Source: CAZAYY01 sp964489525 (GTDB lineage Bacteria > Chloroflexota > Anaerolineae > Anaerolineales > JABWBV01). From it: a DNA stretch of 64,000 bases. The DNA lies in assembly GCA_964489525.1 (NCBI GenBank), contig CAZAYY010000010.1, positions 1-64,000 of the forward strand. The letters are read 5' to 3'. The notes under the pieces were generated by a model. That model saw nothing but the letters and a program-made list of their open reading frames with translations. It did no database searches and was not told the origin of the DNA. Below, one piece after another: positions 9,186-18,868 of this stretch; the first letter of the stretch is position 1; each line of letters starts with the position of its first letter. The position numbers and the translations under genes were made by a program.

Positions 9186-10182
9186 GCCGCTGGCTGAACG
9201 CCTGGCTGGCCGGGCAGGCCGGTTGACCCCTACCAGAGGGGATGCCGCCCTGGCCGAGCAGGCCCTCCCAGTTAGCCCGGCAACCTGGGCCCAGTTGGAA
9301 CGGCTTCAGTTTAACACCAGCCGGTTTTTGGCCGGGTCGGGGGCGGGAATGCGCCCATCCATGCGGCGCAAACCCTCGGTAGATTTCCGCGAACACCGCA
9401 AGTATGTTCCCGGCGACGATTTCCGCTTTGTAGACTGGAAGGCCTCGGCCCGGCAGGAACATATCTTCCTCAAGCAGGGTGAAAACCTGCGCAACATGGC
9501 GGTGCACATTCTGCTGGACAACAGCGCCTCAATGGCCTGGGATTCCAGCCTACCCGGCCGTTCCGCCCCCAAACACACCGCCGCAATTGCCCTGGCTGGA
9601 ATGCTCAGCTACATTGGGCTGGCGCATGGCGACAAAGTGCAGGTCATTCCGGCCTGGCAGGCAGCCCCGCTGGGCCCGCTGTCAGGAAAGGGCCAGTTTC
9701 CTGCTGTGCTTAACTATCTTCACCGGCTGCCGTTCAGCAGCAGCCCAGGCCATGAAGAAGGCCGCCTGGCAGAGTCCATCTCTCCAATGGTCATGCAGCT
9801 TCTACACCGGGCCACAACCGGGGGATTGGTGTTTATCATTTCCGACCTTTTGGAAGTACGCAGCCTGGCAGCTCTGCTGGCCGGGCTGCCTGCCCCGGCC
9901 TGGCAGGTGAACATCTTACACTTGCTGCATCCGGAAGAAATCAGCCCCAAGCTGCGCGGCCGCCTGGAACTGCAAGACGTGGAAACCGGCGAACGCGCCA
10001 ACTACGACGTCACCGACCAGGCCGCGGCTGTATACACCCAACGGTCGGCCGATTGGCGCGCTGCCCTGGCGCTGGACTGCGTGCAAACCCACAGTTTATA
10101 TACCCCGGTACAAAGTGACTGGGCGCCAGGGGAAGAAATGCTGCCCCGGCTGCGGGCAGCCCAGGTGGTGGTGCCGGTATGA
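9136..10182 (+). CDS. DUF58 domain protein
   Basis: 348 residues from a GTG at 9136. GGAAG at 9124-9128 supports this start; the same frame is open back to 9061 but that stretch only mirrors the end of the previous gene. The DUF58 hallmark is clear (YVPGDDFRFVDWKASARQ near residues 89-106), followed by a VWA-like core with LLDNSASM. DUF58 proteins are usually encoded with MoxR AAA+ ATPases and VWA proteins and are thought to help assemble or remodel protein complexes. Here it lies within a VWA operon with no MoxR in the window. Confidence 0.88.
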   Translation: MSSPNIFQRISQIPGLKPLAERLAGRAGRLTPTRGDAALAEQALPVSPATWAQLERLQFNTSRFLAGSGAGMRPSMRRKPSVDFREHRKYVPGDDFRFVDWKASARQEHIFLKQGENLRNMAVHILLDNSASMAWDSSLPGRSAPKHTAAIALAGMLSYIGLAHGDKVQVIPAWQAAPLGPLSGKGQFPAVLNYLHRLPFSSSPGHEEGRLAESISPMVMQLLHRATTGGLVFIISDLLEVRSLAALLAGLPAPAWQVNILHLLHPEEISPKLRGRLELQDVETGERANYDVTDQAAAVYTQRSADWRAALALDCVQTHSLYTPVQSDWAPGEEMLPRLRAAQVVVPV

Positions 10183-12191
10183 ATTGGCTCGAAACCCTTA
10201 CCTGGGCCAACCCCGCCGGGCTGCTTGGGCTGCTCTCGCTGCCGGTAATCCTGGCGCTGCACGCCCTGCGGCTGCGCAGCCGCAAGGCCATGATTTCGAG
10301 CCTGCCCATGTGGGCTTTTCTGGAAAAAGAAGTCAGCGGCTCGCGCTTTGGGCGAATTCCCCTCACCTGGATTTTGCTGCTGCACTTGCTGGCCGCCAGC
10401 CTGTTCAGCCTGGCGCTGGCCGGGCCACAGCTGGACCTGAAAGCCATCACCCGTTCTGCCCGTCACGTAATTGTAATCCTGGATGTTTCTTACAGCATGC
10501 AGGCGAACGACATCCGCCCCACCCGGTTGGAACAAGCCGGGCGTTCCGCCGGGCTGCTGCTGACCGAGTTAGGGCCGGATGATGTTGGCTCGTTGATTGT
10601 TTTTGGCGCAGGCGGGGAACAGGGCATTCAATGGGCTGCTGATTCTCGCTGGTTTAGCGGTAATGAAGGCCCATTGAAATGGCTCGACATCCTCAACGCC
10701 CAGGTTGGCACCAGTGGACTGATGACCGCCCCCGGTGGCAGCCCGGCCCAGGCCCTGTTTGCAGCCCTGGCATTGGCGGAAAACATTCTGGCGCCAGGGC
10801 TGCCTGCCAGGGTGGTAATATTTACCGATGGGGCATACGAACTGCCCACAGACGGCAAAAACCTGGCCTTACCTGGCGGTTCCATCCAGCCAGAATGGGT
10901 GCTGCTGGGCGCCCAATCGCCCGACAACCTGGCTGTGGTAGAAATTTCTGCCGCCTACACCACCAGTGGGGTGCAGCTTTTCACCCGGCTGGCCAATTTC
11001 AGCAGTACAGCCAAAAACACAACCCTGACGCTGCTGCTTAACCAGGTGCCCATCGACAGCCGCCTGATCAACCTGGCCGCCAACGGCATCACCCCCTACA
11101 CCTGGGATATTCCCACCGCCCTGTTGGAAGCAGAAGGGCCAGCCGAAACCCTGGGGGTGAGCCTGCTGGCAGTCGATCACCTGCCCGAAGACAACAAAGC
11201 CAGCGTCAACGTTCAAAACCAGTTTGCAGCACAGGTTCGGGTGGCGCTGGTCAGTGAAAACCCGGCAGGGCTGGGCCAGGCTCTCCAAACGGTGGCCAGC
11301 GCATTGGGAAACATCCAGGTAGATGGATTTAGCCCCGAAGCCTACACCCCCAACATCCAGGCCGGTCTGTTTGTTTTCGAAGGATTCATCCCTGAAAGTT
11401 GGCCTGCCGGGCGGGTGGTGGTGTTTGAGCCGCCCGCATTCGGAAATTTCCAACCCGGACCGCTGCAAACCATCTCGCTTGGAACCTCCATCCCGGCAGG
11501 TACACCTGGCGAAGCCGCCTTTGCCAACATCAACTTCAGCGGTCTGCGCAGCCTGTCTTTTCCCGCCCTGGCCGCCCCACCGCCTGGCTACCGGGCTGTT
11601 TTTCAAACCGAAGCGCACATCCTGGCACTGCGCGGGCGCGAAGGGCTGGCCGATGTGCTGCTTTTTCTGCCCCAACTGCACACCGAAGAAGGGCTGACCC
11701 ACCCACTGTTGGGCCACCCGGCCTTCCCGGCCTTCCTGGCCAACCTGTTTGAACAGACTTTCAGCAGCGGTCTGCCGCTTGCAGTGCCTGCCGGCAGTCC
11801 CATTCCACTGGACAGCATCCGGGGCAGCCTGGAGCTGATCATCACTCCACCGCAAGCAAGCCCGCAGCGCATCCCCCCAACCCTGGCAGGTGGGCAGGTT
11901 GACGCAGGGCTTCCTGGCGTTTATCGCGAAACCCACGAAGCAGGCCTTTACAAGTTGGAGTACACCGGCCTGGATGGGGTGAAACACACCCATTGGGTTG
12001 CGGTCAACGCGGGAGACCTCGAAGAATCGAACATACTGCCCCGCGATTGGGCTGCAAACCTACCCGGCCCTGGGGACGTTCCTCCGGCAGCCCCAGAAGG
12101 CAAAGAAGCCGCACTGACCAACCTTGCGCCCTGGCTGCTGGCCCTGGCTGCACTCTTGCTCATTGGGGAGGCATGGCTGGCATGGCGCTGA
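10179..12191 (+). CDS. BatA-like VWA membrane protein
   Basis: 670 residues. The N-terminus has the aerotolerance-type membrane start (NPAGLLGLLSLPVILALHAL and a second helix about 60-80). A VWA domain follows, with ILDVSYSM at about 99-106 giving the DxSxS metal-ion-dependent adhesion site, and IFTDG further on. A long beta-rich region (about 290-620) and a C-terminal helix (about 645-668) complete it. The layout resembles BatA-type proteins, with most of the chain outside the cytoplasm. It is coupled to DUF58 by a 4-base overlap. Confidence 0.82.
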   Translation: MNWLETLTWANPAGLLGLLSLPVILALHALRLRSRKAMISSLPMWAFLEKEVSGSRFGRIPLTWILLLHLLAASLFSLALAGPQLDLKAITRSARHVIVILDVSYSMQANDIRPTRLEQAGRSAGLLLTELGPDDVGSLIVFGAGGEQGIQWAADSRWFSGNEGPLKWLDILNAQVGTSGLMTAPGGSPAQALFAALALAENILAPGLPARVVIFTDGAYELPTDGKNLALPGGSIQPEWVLLGAQSPDNLAVVEISAAYTTSGVQLFTRLANFSSTAKNTTLTLLLNQVPIDSRLINLAANGITPYTWDIPTALLEAEGPAETLGVSLLAVDHLPEDNKASVNVQNQFAAQVRVALVSENPAGLGQALQTVASALGNIQVDGFSPEAYTPNIQAGLFVFEGFIPESWPAGRVVVFEPPAFGNFQPGPLQTISLGTSIPAGTPGEAAFANINFSGLRSLSFPALAAPPPGYRAVFQTEAHILALRGREGLADVLLFLPQLHTEEGLTHPLLGHPAFPAFLANLFEQTFSSGLPLAVPAGSPIPLDSIRGSLELIITPPQASPQRIPPTLAGGQVDAGLPGVYRETHEAGLYKLEYTGLDGVKHTHWVAVNAGDLEESNILPRDWAANLPGPGDVPPAAPEGKEAALTNLAPWLLALAALLLIGEAWLAWR

Positions 12192-14914
12192 TGGAACTTG
12201 CCCCCTCCGGGTGGATGCTCCAATTCTTGGGGCTGGCTGTGCTGGTTGCATTGGCCCTGCTCTGGATTGCCCACCGCCGTAAATTGCGCTGGATTCCAGC
12301 CTGGTTTTTGCGCTTTGGGCTGGTTGGGCTGGCCCTGGTGGGCATGTTTGCCACCCTGGAAGCCGCCTCGGCCGAAAAAGAAGCCCTGATTCCCACCCAA
12401 AACCGGCTGAGCATTTTGGTGGTACAACCCTGCATTCCTTGTGCCGAAAACCCGGATGGATTAATCGCCAACGCTCAGGCCTGGCTGCAAGACCAGCCCG
12501 CCTGGGAAAACCGGCTGGCCATTTACGCCGGAGCACAACCCGTTCTGCTCACCCCGGGTTTGGAAACCCTTCCGGCAGCGGACATGCCCGCTTCGGATCT
12601 CACCGCCGCCCTCTCGCTGGCTTACAGCCTGGCCTCGGCTGCCCGGCAGCCAGGAATGTCTCCACCCGGCAGTGTGCAAATCATCCTGGCCGCCAACAGC
12701 CTGGGGGACCAACCCGAAGCCGTGCAGGCCCTGCTGGATGAAATCGCGCTCCATTCCTGGTTGGAGCCGCTCGTGTGGGTGCAGACTGTGGGCGCTGAAG
12801 CCAACAACCCCCAAAACATGGATTTCGCCGTGGGCAAACTAACTGCTCCGGCAAGCTGGTGGGCGGGTACGCCGTTTACGGCCTTTTTACCGGTCTATGC
12901 CCCACCGGGCTCGCGCCTATCGGTGGTCTTTTCCATCAACGGGGCAGCGCAGGCGCCTTTACCGCTCGTCATCGAGAAGCCAGAAACCTGGATATCGCTC
13001 GATATCACCCCGCCCAAAACCCTGGCGGCGGGCATCCTGACCCTGGAAGCCCGACTGGTGCCCGAATCCACGGCCAGCGACCCACTGCCAGGCAACAACT
13101 CGGCCTTTGCAGCCGTGCAGGTCTACCAGGCGGCCCGTGTGCTCATGGTTACCACCCGGCTGGCAGTGGCCACTTCGTTCATTGACAGCCTTACCGCCCA
13201 AGGGTTCCAGATGGATGCTGTAACACCCGCCATGCTGCCCGAAAACCTGGCAGCCCTGGATAAATACCAGGTTGTGGTGCTGCACAACTTTGTTTCCAAA
13301 GAACTGAGCCTGGCGCAGATGCAAATGCTGGATGATTTTGTGCGCGGCGGGGGCGGGCTGCTGTTTTTAGGCGGGCGCAATGCCTATACCCTGGGCGGGT
13401 ATAAAAACACCTTACTCGAACCCCTGCTGCCAGTCATCTTAGAGCCGCCGCCGCGCAACATGCGCGAACCTTTTATTCTGGCGCTGGCCATGGACCGCTC
13501 GTTCAGCATGAGCGGTGAGCCAACCCAGGCAGCACCCATTGACCTGGCCAAAGAAGCCGCCATTCGCGTCATGGAAACGCTGAGGCCGGATGATGTCATG
13601 GGCATCCTGATCTACAGCAACAGCGACGCCATTGAATGGAAAGTGCCGCTGGGGCAGGTGGGCTCTGGCGTGCGCCTGGCCAATGCCCAGGAATCTATTG
13701 CCGAAATCACCCCCTTTGGCGGGACCTATATGTTCAAAGCGCTGGAGGAAGCCATTGCCACCCTCGAAGCAGAAACCGCCGATGCTGCAGCCGCTGGCCT
13801 GGTGCGCCATATTTTACTGCTGTCGGATGGCAAAAGCTCCGATGGCAACCCGGACCGGTTTGCCGAACTGGCTCAACGCGCTGGTGAGGCTGGCATCAGC
13901 ATTTCCACCTTTGCCCTGGGAAAAGACGCTGATGCCGACTTAATGCGCGAGATTGCCCTGGCCAGCGGCGGGCGTTTTTACCTGGTGAGTGACGCCCGCT
14001 CCCTGCCGCGCATCATGGTTTCCGAAAGCCAGGGGGCACGCGGCGCAAACTTTGAAACTGGCAAAACCGGCATCAACAGCGGCCCTGGTTTTGAAAATCA
14101 CCCGGTAATGAACTTCGTAGAAGCGCCCAACCTGCCCGTCATTGAGGGCTATAACGCAGTAAAACCCCGCACCCAGTCGACAGCAGACCCGTCTTTTTCA
14201 GCAGGCCTACTGAGGGAAAGCGAGAACATCCTGGTTTCTGCCCGCTTTGGCGACCCGCTGCTGGCCGCCTGGCAGGTTGGGCTGGGGCGAGTGGCCGCCT
14301 GGATGAGCGACATCGGCGAAGAATGGGCGGTAGATTGGGCAGCCAGCCCGGCTGCCGCCCAGTTTTGGCCGCAAGTTTTGCGCTACACCCTGCCAGACCC
14401 GGGTCTCAACCCCATCCAAACCACCTACACCCTGGAAGGCGAGCGTGTCCGGGTGCAATTGACTGCCCAAACGCGAGATGGCAACCCGCTGACCCTGTTG
14501 TCCACTGCTTTTGTGTATGTCGATGCCGCCGGGCAGGCCCGTTCAATCCCCCTGTTGCAAATTGCGCCGGGCATTTACAGTCAAAGTTTCAGCGCACCCC
14601 CACCAGGCGTGTATCGCGGGGTGATTCAATACAGCAGCAGCGACAGGATGTCCGAAATCGCTGCCCCACTGGTTTTGCCCTATCCATCTTTCCTCTTCCC
14701 AGCCAACTACCAGGCCAGCCAACAGGCCCTGCAAGCCTGGGCAGCCCATAACCGGGTTAAAGCCCAAACCTGGAAAGATGTTGAAACCCCACCCGCAATC
14801 GAACAAGGGCCGCAAGCCAACCTGGCTTCACAGGGGTTTGTGCTGCTGGCCGCGTTGGTGGTGGGTTGGGTGGTTGAAATTGCCATTCGCCGCCGCTGGC
14901 TGCCGTGGCAGTAG
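12173..14914 (+). CDS. Large VWA / amidotransferase-like membrane protein
   Basis: 913 residues from ATG 12173 (GGGGAG just upstream; ATGs at 12182 and 12191 are alternatives, the last overlapping the preceding stop). Two helices lie in the first 70 residues and one at the end (about 885-905). Residues about 320-425 look like a class-I amidotransferase-like fold, with YQVVVLHNF and FVRGGGGLLFLGG. A VWA domain follows at about 435-620, with AMDRSFSMSGEP carrying DxSxS and ILLLSDGKSSDG. Proteins of this design close DUF58/VWA operons in several phyla; no enzymatic activity has been shown as far as I know. The catalytic Cys of a true amidotransferase is not evident. Confidence 0.8.
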   Translation: MAGMALMELAPSGWMLQFLGLAVLVALALLWIAHRRKLRWIPAWFLRFGLVGLALVGMFATLEAASAEKEALIPTQNRLSILVVQPCIPCAENPDGLIANAQAWLQDQPAWENRLAIYAGAQPVLLTPGLETLPAADMPASDLTAALSLAYSLASAARQPGMSPPGSVQIILAANSLGDQPEAVQALLDEIALHSWLEPLVWVQTVGAEANNPQNMDFAVGKLTAPASWWAGTPFTAFLPVYAPPGSRLSVVFSINGAAQAPLPLVIEKPETWISLDITPPKTLAAGILTLEARLVPESTASDPLPGNNSAFAAVQVYQAARVLMVTTRLAVATSFIDSLTAQGFQMDAVTPAMLPENLAALDKYQVVVLHNFVSKELSLAQMQMLDDFVRGGGGLLFLGGRNAYTLGGYKNTLLEPLLPVILEPPPRNMREPFILALAMDRSFSMSGEPTQAAPIDLAKEAAIRVMETLRPDDVMGILIYSNSDAIEWKVPLGQVGSGVRLANAQESIAEITPFGGTYMFKALEEAIATLEAETADAAAAGLVRHILLLSDGKSSDGNPDRFAELAQRAGEAGISISTFALGKDADADLMREIALASGGRFYLVSDARSLPRIMVSESQGARGANFETGKTGINSGPGFENHPVMNFVEAPNLPVIEGYNAVKPRTQSTADPSFSAGLLRESENILVSARFGDPLLAAWQVGLGRVAAWMSDIGEEWAVDWAASPAAAQFWPQVLRYTLPDPGLNPIQTTYTLEGERVRVQLTAQTRDGNPLTLLSTAFVYVDAAGQARSIPLLQIAPGIYSQSFSAPPPGVYRGVIQYSSSDRMSEIAAPLVLPYPSFLFPANYQASQQALQAWAAHNRVKAQTWKDVETPPAIEQGPQANLASQGFVLLAALVVGWVVEIAIRRRWLPWQ

Positions 14915-15021
14915 CCTTTTCTCACCCATCCTCCCAGTATTCCCCCTGCCCGCCTATTTTTACCATATCATCTAAAAAATTTATTTTTTCAAGAGTTGGA
15001 AATTTGTGCTATACTCAGAAT

Positions 15022-15285
15022 ATGCAAGAAGGCCATCCAACCTGGATTGATTGGGCGCGTCGATTGGAAAATTGGGGACTGCGGGATTTTTGCGCCTGGG
15101 CGCTGGAAGCCGCCGGGCCAGTCTCTCTGGTTGGGGCGCACCTGGTTTACCTCACCCAACCTTTCTTGGGCTTCCTGGTTAAAGACAGCACACTGCTTGA
15201 AATTGCTGGCTTGCTGGAATCCCCTGAAGAGACCCGGGCTTTTGTCTGTTACCTGCGAAAGGACACCGATGCCGCTCATGCTTAA
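15022..15285 (+). CDS. Small conserved-position protein of unknown function
   Basis: 87 residues beginning MQEGHPTWIDW, with a hydrophobic centre (PVSLVGAHLVYLTQPFLGFLV, about residues 34-54, split by a Pro) and a polar C-terminus. I do not recognise the family. A TATACT box at 15010-15015 leaves only six bases before the ATG, and there is no ribosome site, so the transcript may be nearly leaderless. Its end overlaps the next gene by 17 bases. It is probably the first gene of the 15-23 kb operon. Confidence 0.55.
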   Translation: MQEGHPTWIDWARRLENWGLRDFCAWALEAAGPVSLVGAHLVYLTQPFLGFLVKDSTLLEIAGLLESPEETRAFVCYLRKDTDAAHA

Positions 15286-16021
15286 TTCGCTCGTGATGCC
15301 AGGCTTCATCGGCCTTTTTTTCCTGCTGATTGTGATTTTCACCCTGATGCAGCGCGGTAAAACCCGGCGCAACCTGCGCCCCATTCCTGCATTTACCCAT
15401 CTGAGCAAAGCCATCGGACGGGCTGTCGAAGCAGGCACCCGCCTGCACATTTCCATCGGGCGAGGAACGCTCACCAGCCCCCAAAGTGCGGTGGGGTTTG
15501 TGGGGCTCAGTATCCTGGGGCGAGTTGTCCAGGTGGCCTCAGCCAGTGACAGCCCTCCGGTTGCCAGTGCCGGAGACGGCGCACTGGCCATCTTAAGCCA
15601 GGACACCCTCAAATCCACCTACCAGGATATTGGAACCGCCAGCCAATACGAACCCTCTGCAGGCAGGCTGGCCGGGGTAACCCCCTTTTCTTATGCCGCC
15701 GGCGTACTGCCCATTACCCGAGATGAAAATGTCTCCGCCAACATTTTGGTGGGCAGTTTTGGCAACGAAGTTGCGCTGATCCTCGAAGCCAGCGAACGCG
15801 CAGAGGTCTTCACCCTGGCCGGAACCGACAGCATCACCGCCCAATCCATTCTCTACGCCGCCGCCCAGGAACCCCTGGTTGGCGAAGAAGTTTTTGCGGG
15901 CGGCGCATACATCAACGCCGGCCCGGTTCACACGGCCAGCCTGCATGCACAAGATGTGCTCCGCTGGCTGATTGTTGGTGCCATTCTAATTGGCAGCCTG
16001 CTCAAGGTGTTGGGGATTTGA
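15269..16021 (+). CDS. DUF6754-like membrane protein
   Basis: 250 residues starting at ATG 15269 with AAAGGA five bases upstream. Hydrophobic segments are at about 8-28 and 230-250; between lies a soluble domain with AGRALHISIG-like (here AGTRLHISIGRGTL), GFVGLSILGR, GASQYEPS-like and GSFGNEVALILE motifs that I associate with DUF6754 proteins of Chloroflexota. The function is unknown. It overlaps the preceding gene by 17 bases and abuts the next, so it is part of a translationally coupled set. Confidence 0.7.
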   Translation: MPLMLNSLVMPGFIGLFFLLIVIFTLMQRGKTRRNLRPIPAFTHLSKAIGRAVEAGTRLHISIGRGTLTSPQSAVGFVGLSILGRVVQVASASDSPPVASAGDGALAILSQDTLKSTYQDIGTASQYEPSAGRLAGVTPFSYAAGVLPITRDENVSANILVGSFGNEVALILEASERAEVFTLAGTDSITAQSILYAAAQEPLVGEEVFAGGAYINAGPVHTASLHAQDVLRWLIVGAILIGSLLKVLGI

Positions 16022-16023
16022 AC

Positions 16024-16668
16024 ATGAAGCTCAAAGCACCGCTTGCGACCCTGGTTGCTGCTGCCGTTGGGCTGGTCATTTTGCTTGGATATGTTTTCCC
16101 GGGATTTGACGCCCTGGGCATGCAAGAAATCCGCAAATATTTGCTGCAGTGGGCATTTGTGCTGGCTGCGGTTGCGCTGGTGGTTGGGGTTTTCAACATC
16201 CTGGCTGTCCACGCCAGAAAAATTACCGAAGAGAGCGGCGCCAACCCGGTTTACAGCGCGGTTTTGGTGATCTCAGCTGTGGTAACCTTTATGATTGTTT
16301 TAGGGGCTGGGCCCCTGAGCACCGCCTCAATCTGGATTTTTAATTACCTTCAGGTGCCTGTTGAAACCAGCCTGATGGCAATTTTGGCAATCAGCCTGAG
16401 CTACGCCACCACGCGCCTGCTTCAGCGGCGTGCCAACGTATTCACCATTCTGTTCACAGCAACTGCCTTCCTGGTTCTGCTCGGAACCGGGCCGCTGCTC
16501 AGCCAACTGGCACCCGCCCTGGAAGAGCCGCTGACCAGCCTGCGCGATTGGATTGCACAGGTTCCTGCAGCTGGCGGAGCCAGGGGGATTTTATTGGGCG
16601 TGGCGCTGGGCGCAATTGCAACCGGGCTGCGGGTTCTGATGGGCGCAGACCGCCCCTACGGTGGCTGA
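16024..16668 (+). CDS. Polytopic membrane protein of the DUF6754 operon
   Basis: 214 residues with about six membrane helices. ATG 16024 is preferred over TTG 16018 because GGGGA lies seven bases before it. No motif links it to a known transporter or enzyme. It sits two bases after the stop of the DUF6754-like gene and ends next to the start of the zinc-ribbon gene, so it is probably a membrane subunit of the same assembly. Assembly membership is inference from synteny. Confidence 0.7.
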   Translation: MKLKAPLATLVAAAVGLVILLGYVFPGFDALGMQEIRKYLLQWAFVLAAVALVVGVFNILAVHARKITEESGANPVYSAVLVISAVVTFMIVLGAGPLSTASIWIFNYLQVPVETSLMAILAISLSYATTRLLQRRANVFTILFTATAFLVLLGTGPLLSQLAPALEEPLTSLRDWIAQVPAAGGARGILLGVALGAIATGLRVLMGADRPYGG

Positions 16669-16669
16669 T

Positions 16670-18868
16670 ATGGCAAATATTCGCTGTCCGGTTTGTGGAA
16701 AAGAAAACCCCGAAACCCTGGAAGCCTGCCAGTTTTGCGGCGCGGCGCTGTTCGACCAGGACGACGCCGGTTTTTCCAACTGGCTGGAGAACCAGGGTGA
16801 GGCAGAACCGGGCGAACTGCCTGATTGGCTTAAATCCATGCAAGGGCTGGGTGAAGCCAATCAAGACCTGTTCCCGGATGCTTCTGAAAACGCCGCCGAA
16901 AACAGTGGGTCCGATTGGATGGCCAGCCTGCGCAATATGGTAACCAACCAGGCTGCCGACCCCACCAGCCAGCCCGAAGACAGCCTGGAAGCCGAACTGC
17001 CCGATTGGCTGACCCCACCAGAATCCGAACCGGATAAACCAACCCAGGCAAGCGAAAGCGATGAGGAACTGCCTGACTGGCTTGCCGCAATGGGCGCTGC
17101 GCCTGCTGCCCCGGCAGGGAAGCCTGGCGAAGAGATGCCCGATTGGTTGACGTCATTTGACACCCCCGAAGCAGAACCCTCCCAAACAGAACCCATGGAC
17201 GAGGATCTTCCGGATTGGTTAAGCAGTTTTGCTAAAGAAGACACCGAAGAACAAGCCCAACCGGAAGAAACAGCAGCACCCGATTGGCTTTCTCGCTTTG
17301 CCGAAGAGCCTGCTGCAGCCCAACCCGGCACAACCCCGGCAGACCAGGCCAACACCCCGGATTGGCTTGCTGAATTTGAACAAGAACTCAAAGCCGAAAC
17401 CGAACAACCAGCAAGCTTTACCGCTGAAAAAGCCCAGGCAACCCCCCAGCCAGAAGAAATGCCCGATTGGCTGAACGAACTCAGCCAACAGGCCGGCGCT
17501 GTGCCCGCTGAAGAATCACCCCAACCCGAAACCGATGAATTGAGCAGCTGGCTGGCTGCCCCCGCCGCCACCCCCGCTTTTGCGGACATTTCCATGAAAG
17601 ATGAATTCGACTGGATTGGCGACGAAGCCCAGGAACCTGCCAGGCCAGCCCAAGAAGAAGGCGCAGCCCCCGCCAACCTCCCCGACTGGCTGCAGGCAAT
17701 GCGCCCGGATGAAGACAGCGGGCGCACCCTGGCCCGCGAACAAACCGATGGCGAAATGGAACGGGCTGGCCCACTGGCCGGGCTGCGCGACCTGCTGCCC
17801 GCAGAACCCGAAATTACCCGGGCTGGAAAACCACCTGTATACACGCTCAAATTACGGGTCACTGAAAAACAACAGCGCAGCGCTTCCATCCTGGTGCAGA
17901 TGTTGGACGAAACCCAATCTCCAGCCCCGAAACGCAGCCAGGTGTCCTTAACCCCCCAACGTATCATGCGCTGGATCATCACCATTGGCATTCTCGCAGC
18001 AGTGATCTTCCCAATCATGGCAAAAACCCGGTTTATTCCACCGCCCGCCCTGGCCTCACAAGAACAGCAGGCGGCCTTTGCGCTGATTAATTCCCTGCCC
18101 GAAAACGCCCCTGTTCTGGTGGCGTTTGAATATGAACCCGGCCTTTCGGGTGAAATGGATGCAGCCGCTGGCGCAGTGATTGACCATTTGATGACCCGAA
18201 AAGCCCGGCTGGCACTGGTTTCCTCCTCGCCCTCTGGCCCGGCCTTGAGCGAGCTGTTTATTCAAAAAACGCAGTCCCGCAACCAATATGTGCGTGGAGA
18301 GAATTACACCAACCTGGGGTATATCTCCGGTGGTATGACAGGGCTGCAAAGTTTTGCCACCGCACCCACCACAACCGCCATCGTTAGCTACGACAGTCTG
18401 CCCATCTGGCAGCTTTTATCGAACCGGAGCAGCGCCTGGCAGCAAGACCCACTGGTGGGAATCTCGACCCTCAACCAGTTTGAACTGACCATTGTGATAA
18501 CCGACGACCCGGACACCGCCCGCAACTGGATTGAACAGGTTCAACCTGTGCTCAAACGAGGCCGGCTCATCATGGTAATCAGCGCCCAGGCCGAACCGAT
18601 GATTCGGCCGTATTTTGATGCCATTCCCCAGCAGGTGAACGGTGTGGTCACCGGGCTTTCTGGTGGGGCGCTGTATGAAGCCAGCATTGGACGGCAAAAC
18701 CTGGCTGTGGAATATTGGGACGCATTTGGGTTCGGGATTCTCATGGCCCAACTACTGCTGCTGGTTGGTGGCGCATTGTCCCTGATTTTGAACCTGTCTT
18801 CACGCAAAGCCGCCCCAACCACCGAAGCCGCTCCGACAAAACCCAAGAAAACGGAGAAAAAGCCATGA
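16670..18868 (+). CDS. Zinc-ribbon membrane protein with repeated PDWL motifs
   Basis: 732 residues. The N-terminus is a zinc ribbon, CPVCGKENPETLEACQFCG (two CxxC pairs, residues 6-24). Residues about 45-360 are acidic, Pro/Glu/Gln-rich and probably disordered, but carry nine copies of a short motif, (E/D)(L/M)PDWL followed by a few polar residues, plus variants SDWM and SSWL. Membrane helices are at about 428-448 and 685-705, with a soluble domain between. PDWL copies spaced like beads suggest multivalent binding to a partner. ATG 16670 overlaps the preceding stop region. It resembles zinc-ribbon proteins seen in Chloroflexota genomes; no function is established. Confidence 0.75.
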   Translation: MANIRCPVCGKENPETLEACQFCGAALFDQDDAGFSNWLENQGEAEPGELPDWLKSMQGLGEANQDLFPDASENAAENSGSDWMASLRNMVTNQAADPTSQPEDSLEAELPDWLTPPESEPDKPTQASESDEELPDWLAAMGAAPAAPAGKPGEEMPDWLTSFDTPEAEPSQTEPMDEDLPDWLSSFAKEDTEEQAQPEETAAPDWLSRFAEEPAAAQPGTTPADQANTPDWLAEFEQELKAETEQPASFTAEKAQATPQPEEMPDWLNELSQQAGAVPAEESPQPETDELSSWLAAPAATPAFADISMKDEFDWIGDEAQEPARPAQEEGAAPANLPDWLQAMRPDEDSGRTLAREQTDGEMERAGPLAGLRDLLPAEPEITRAGKPPVYTLKLRVTEKQQRSASILVQMLDETQSPAPKRSQVSLTPQRIMRWIITIGILAAVIFPIMAKTRFIPPPALASQEQQAAFALINSLPENAPVLVAFEYEPGLSGEMDAAAGAVIDHLMTRKARLALVSSSPSGPALSELFIQKTQSRNQYVRGENYTNLGYISGGMTGLQSFATAPTTTAIVSYDSLPIWQLLSNRSSAWQQDPLVGISTLNQFELTIVITDDPDTARNWIEQVQPVLKRGRLIMVISAQAEPMIRPYFDAIPQQVNGVVTGLSGGALYEASIGRQNLAVEYWDAFGFGILMAQLLLLVGGALSLILNLSSRKAAPTTEAAPTKPKKTEKKP

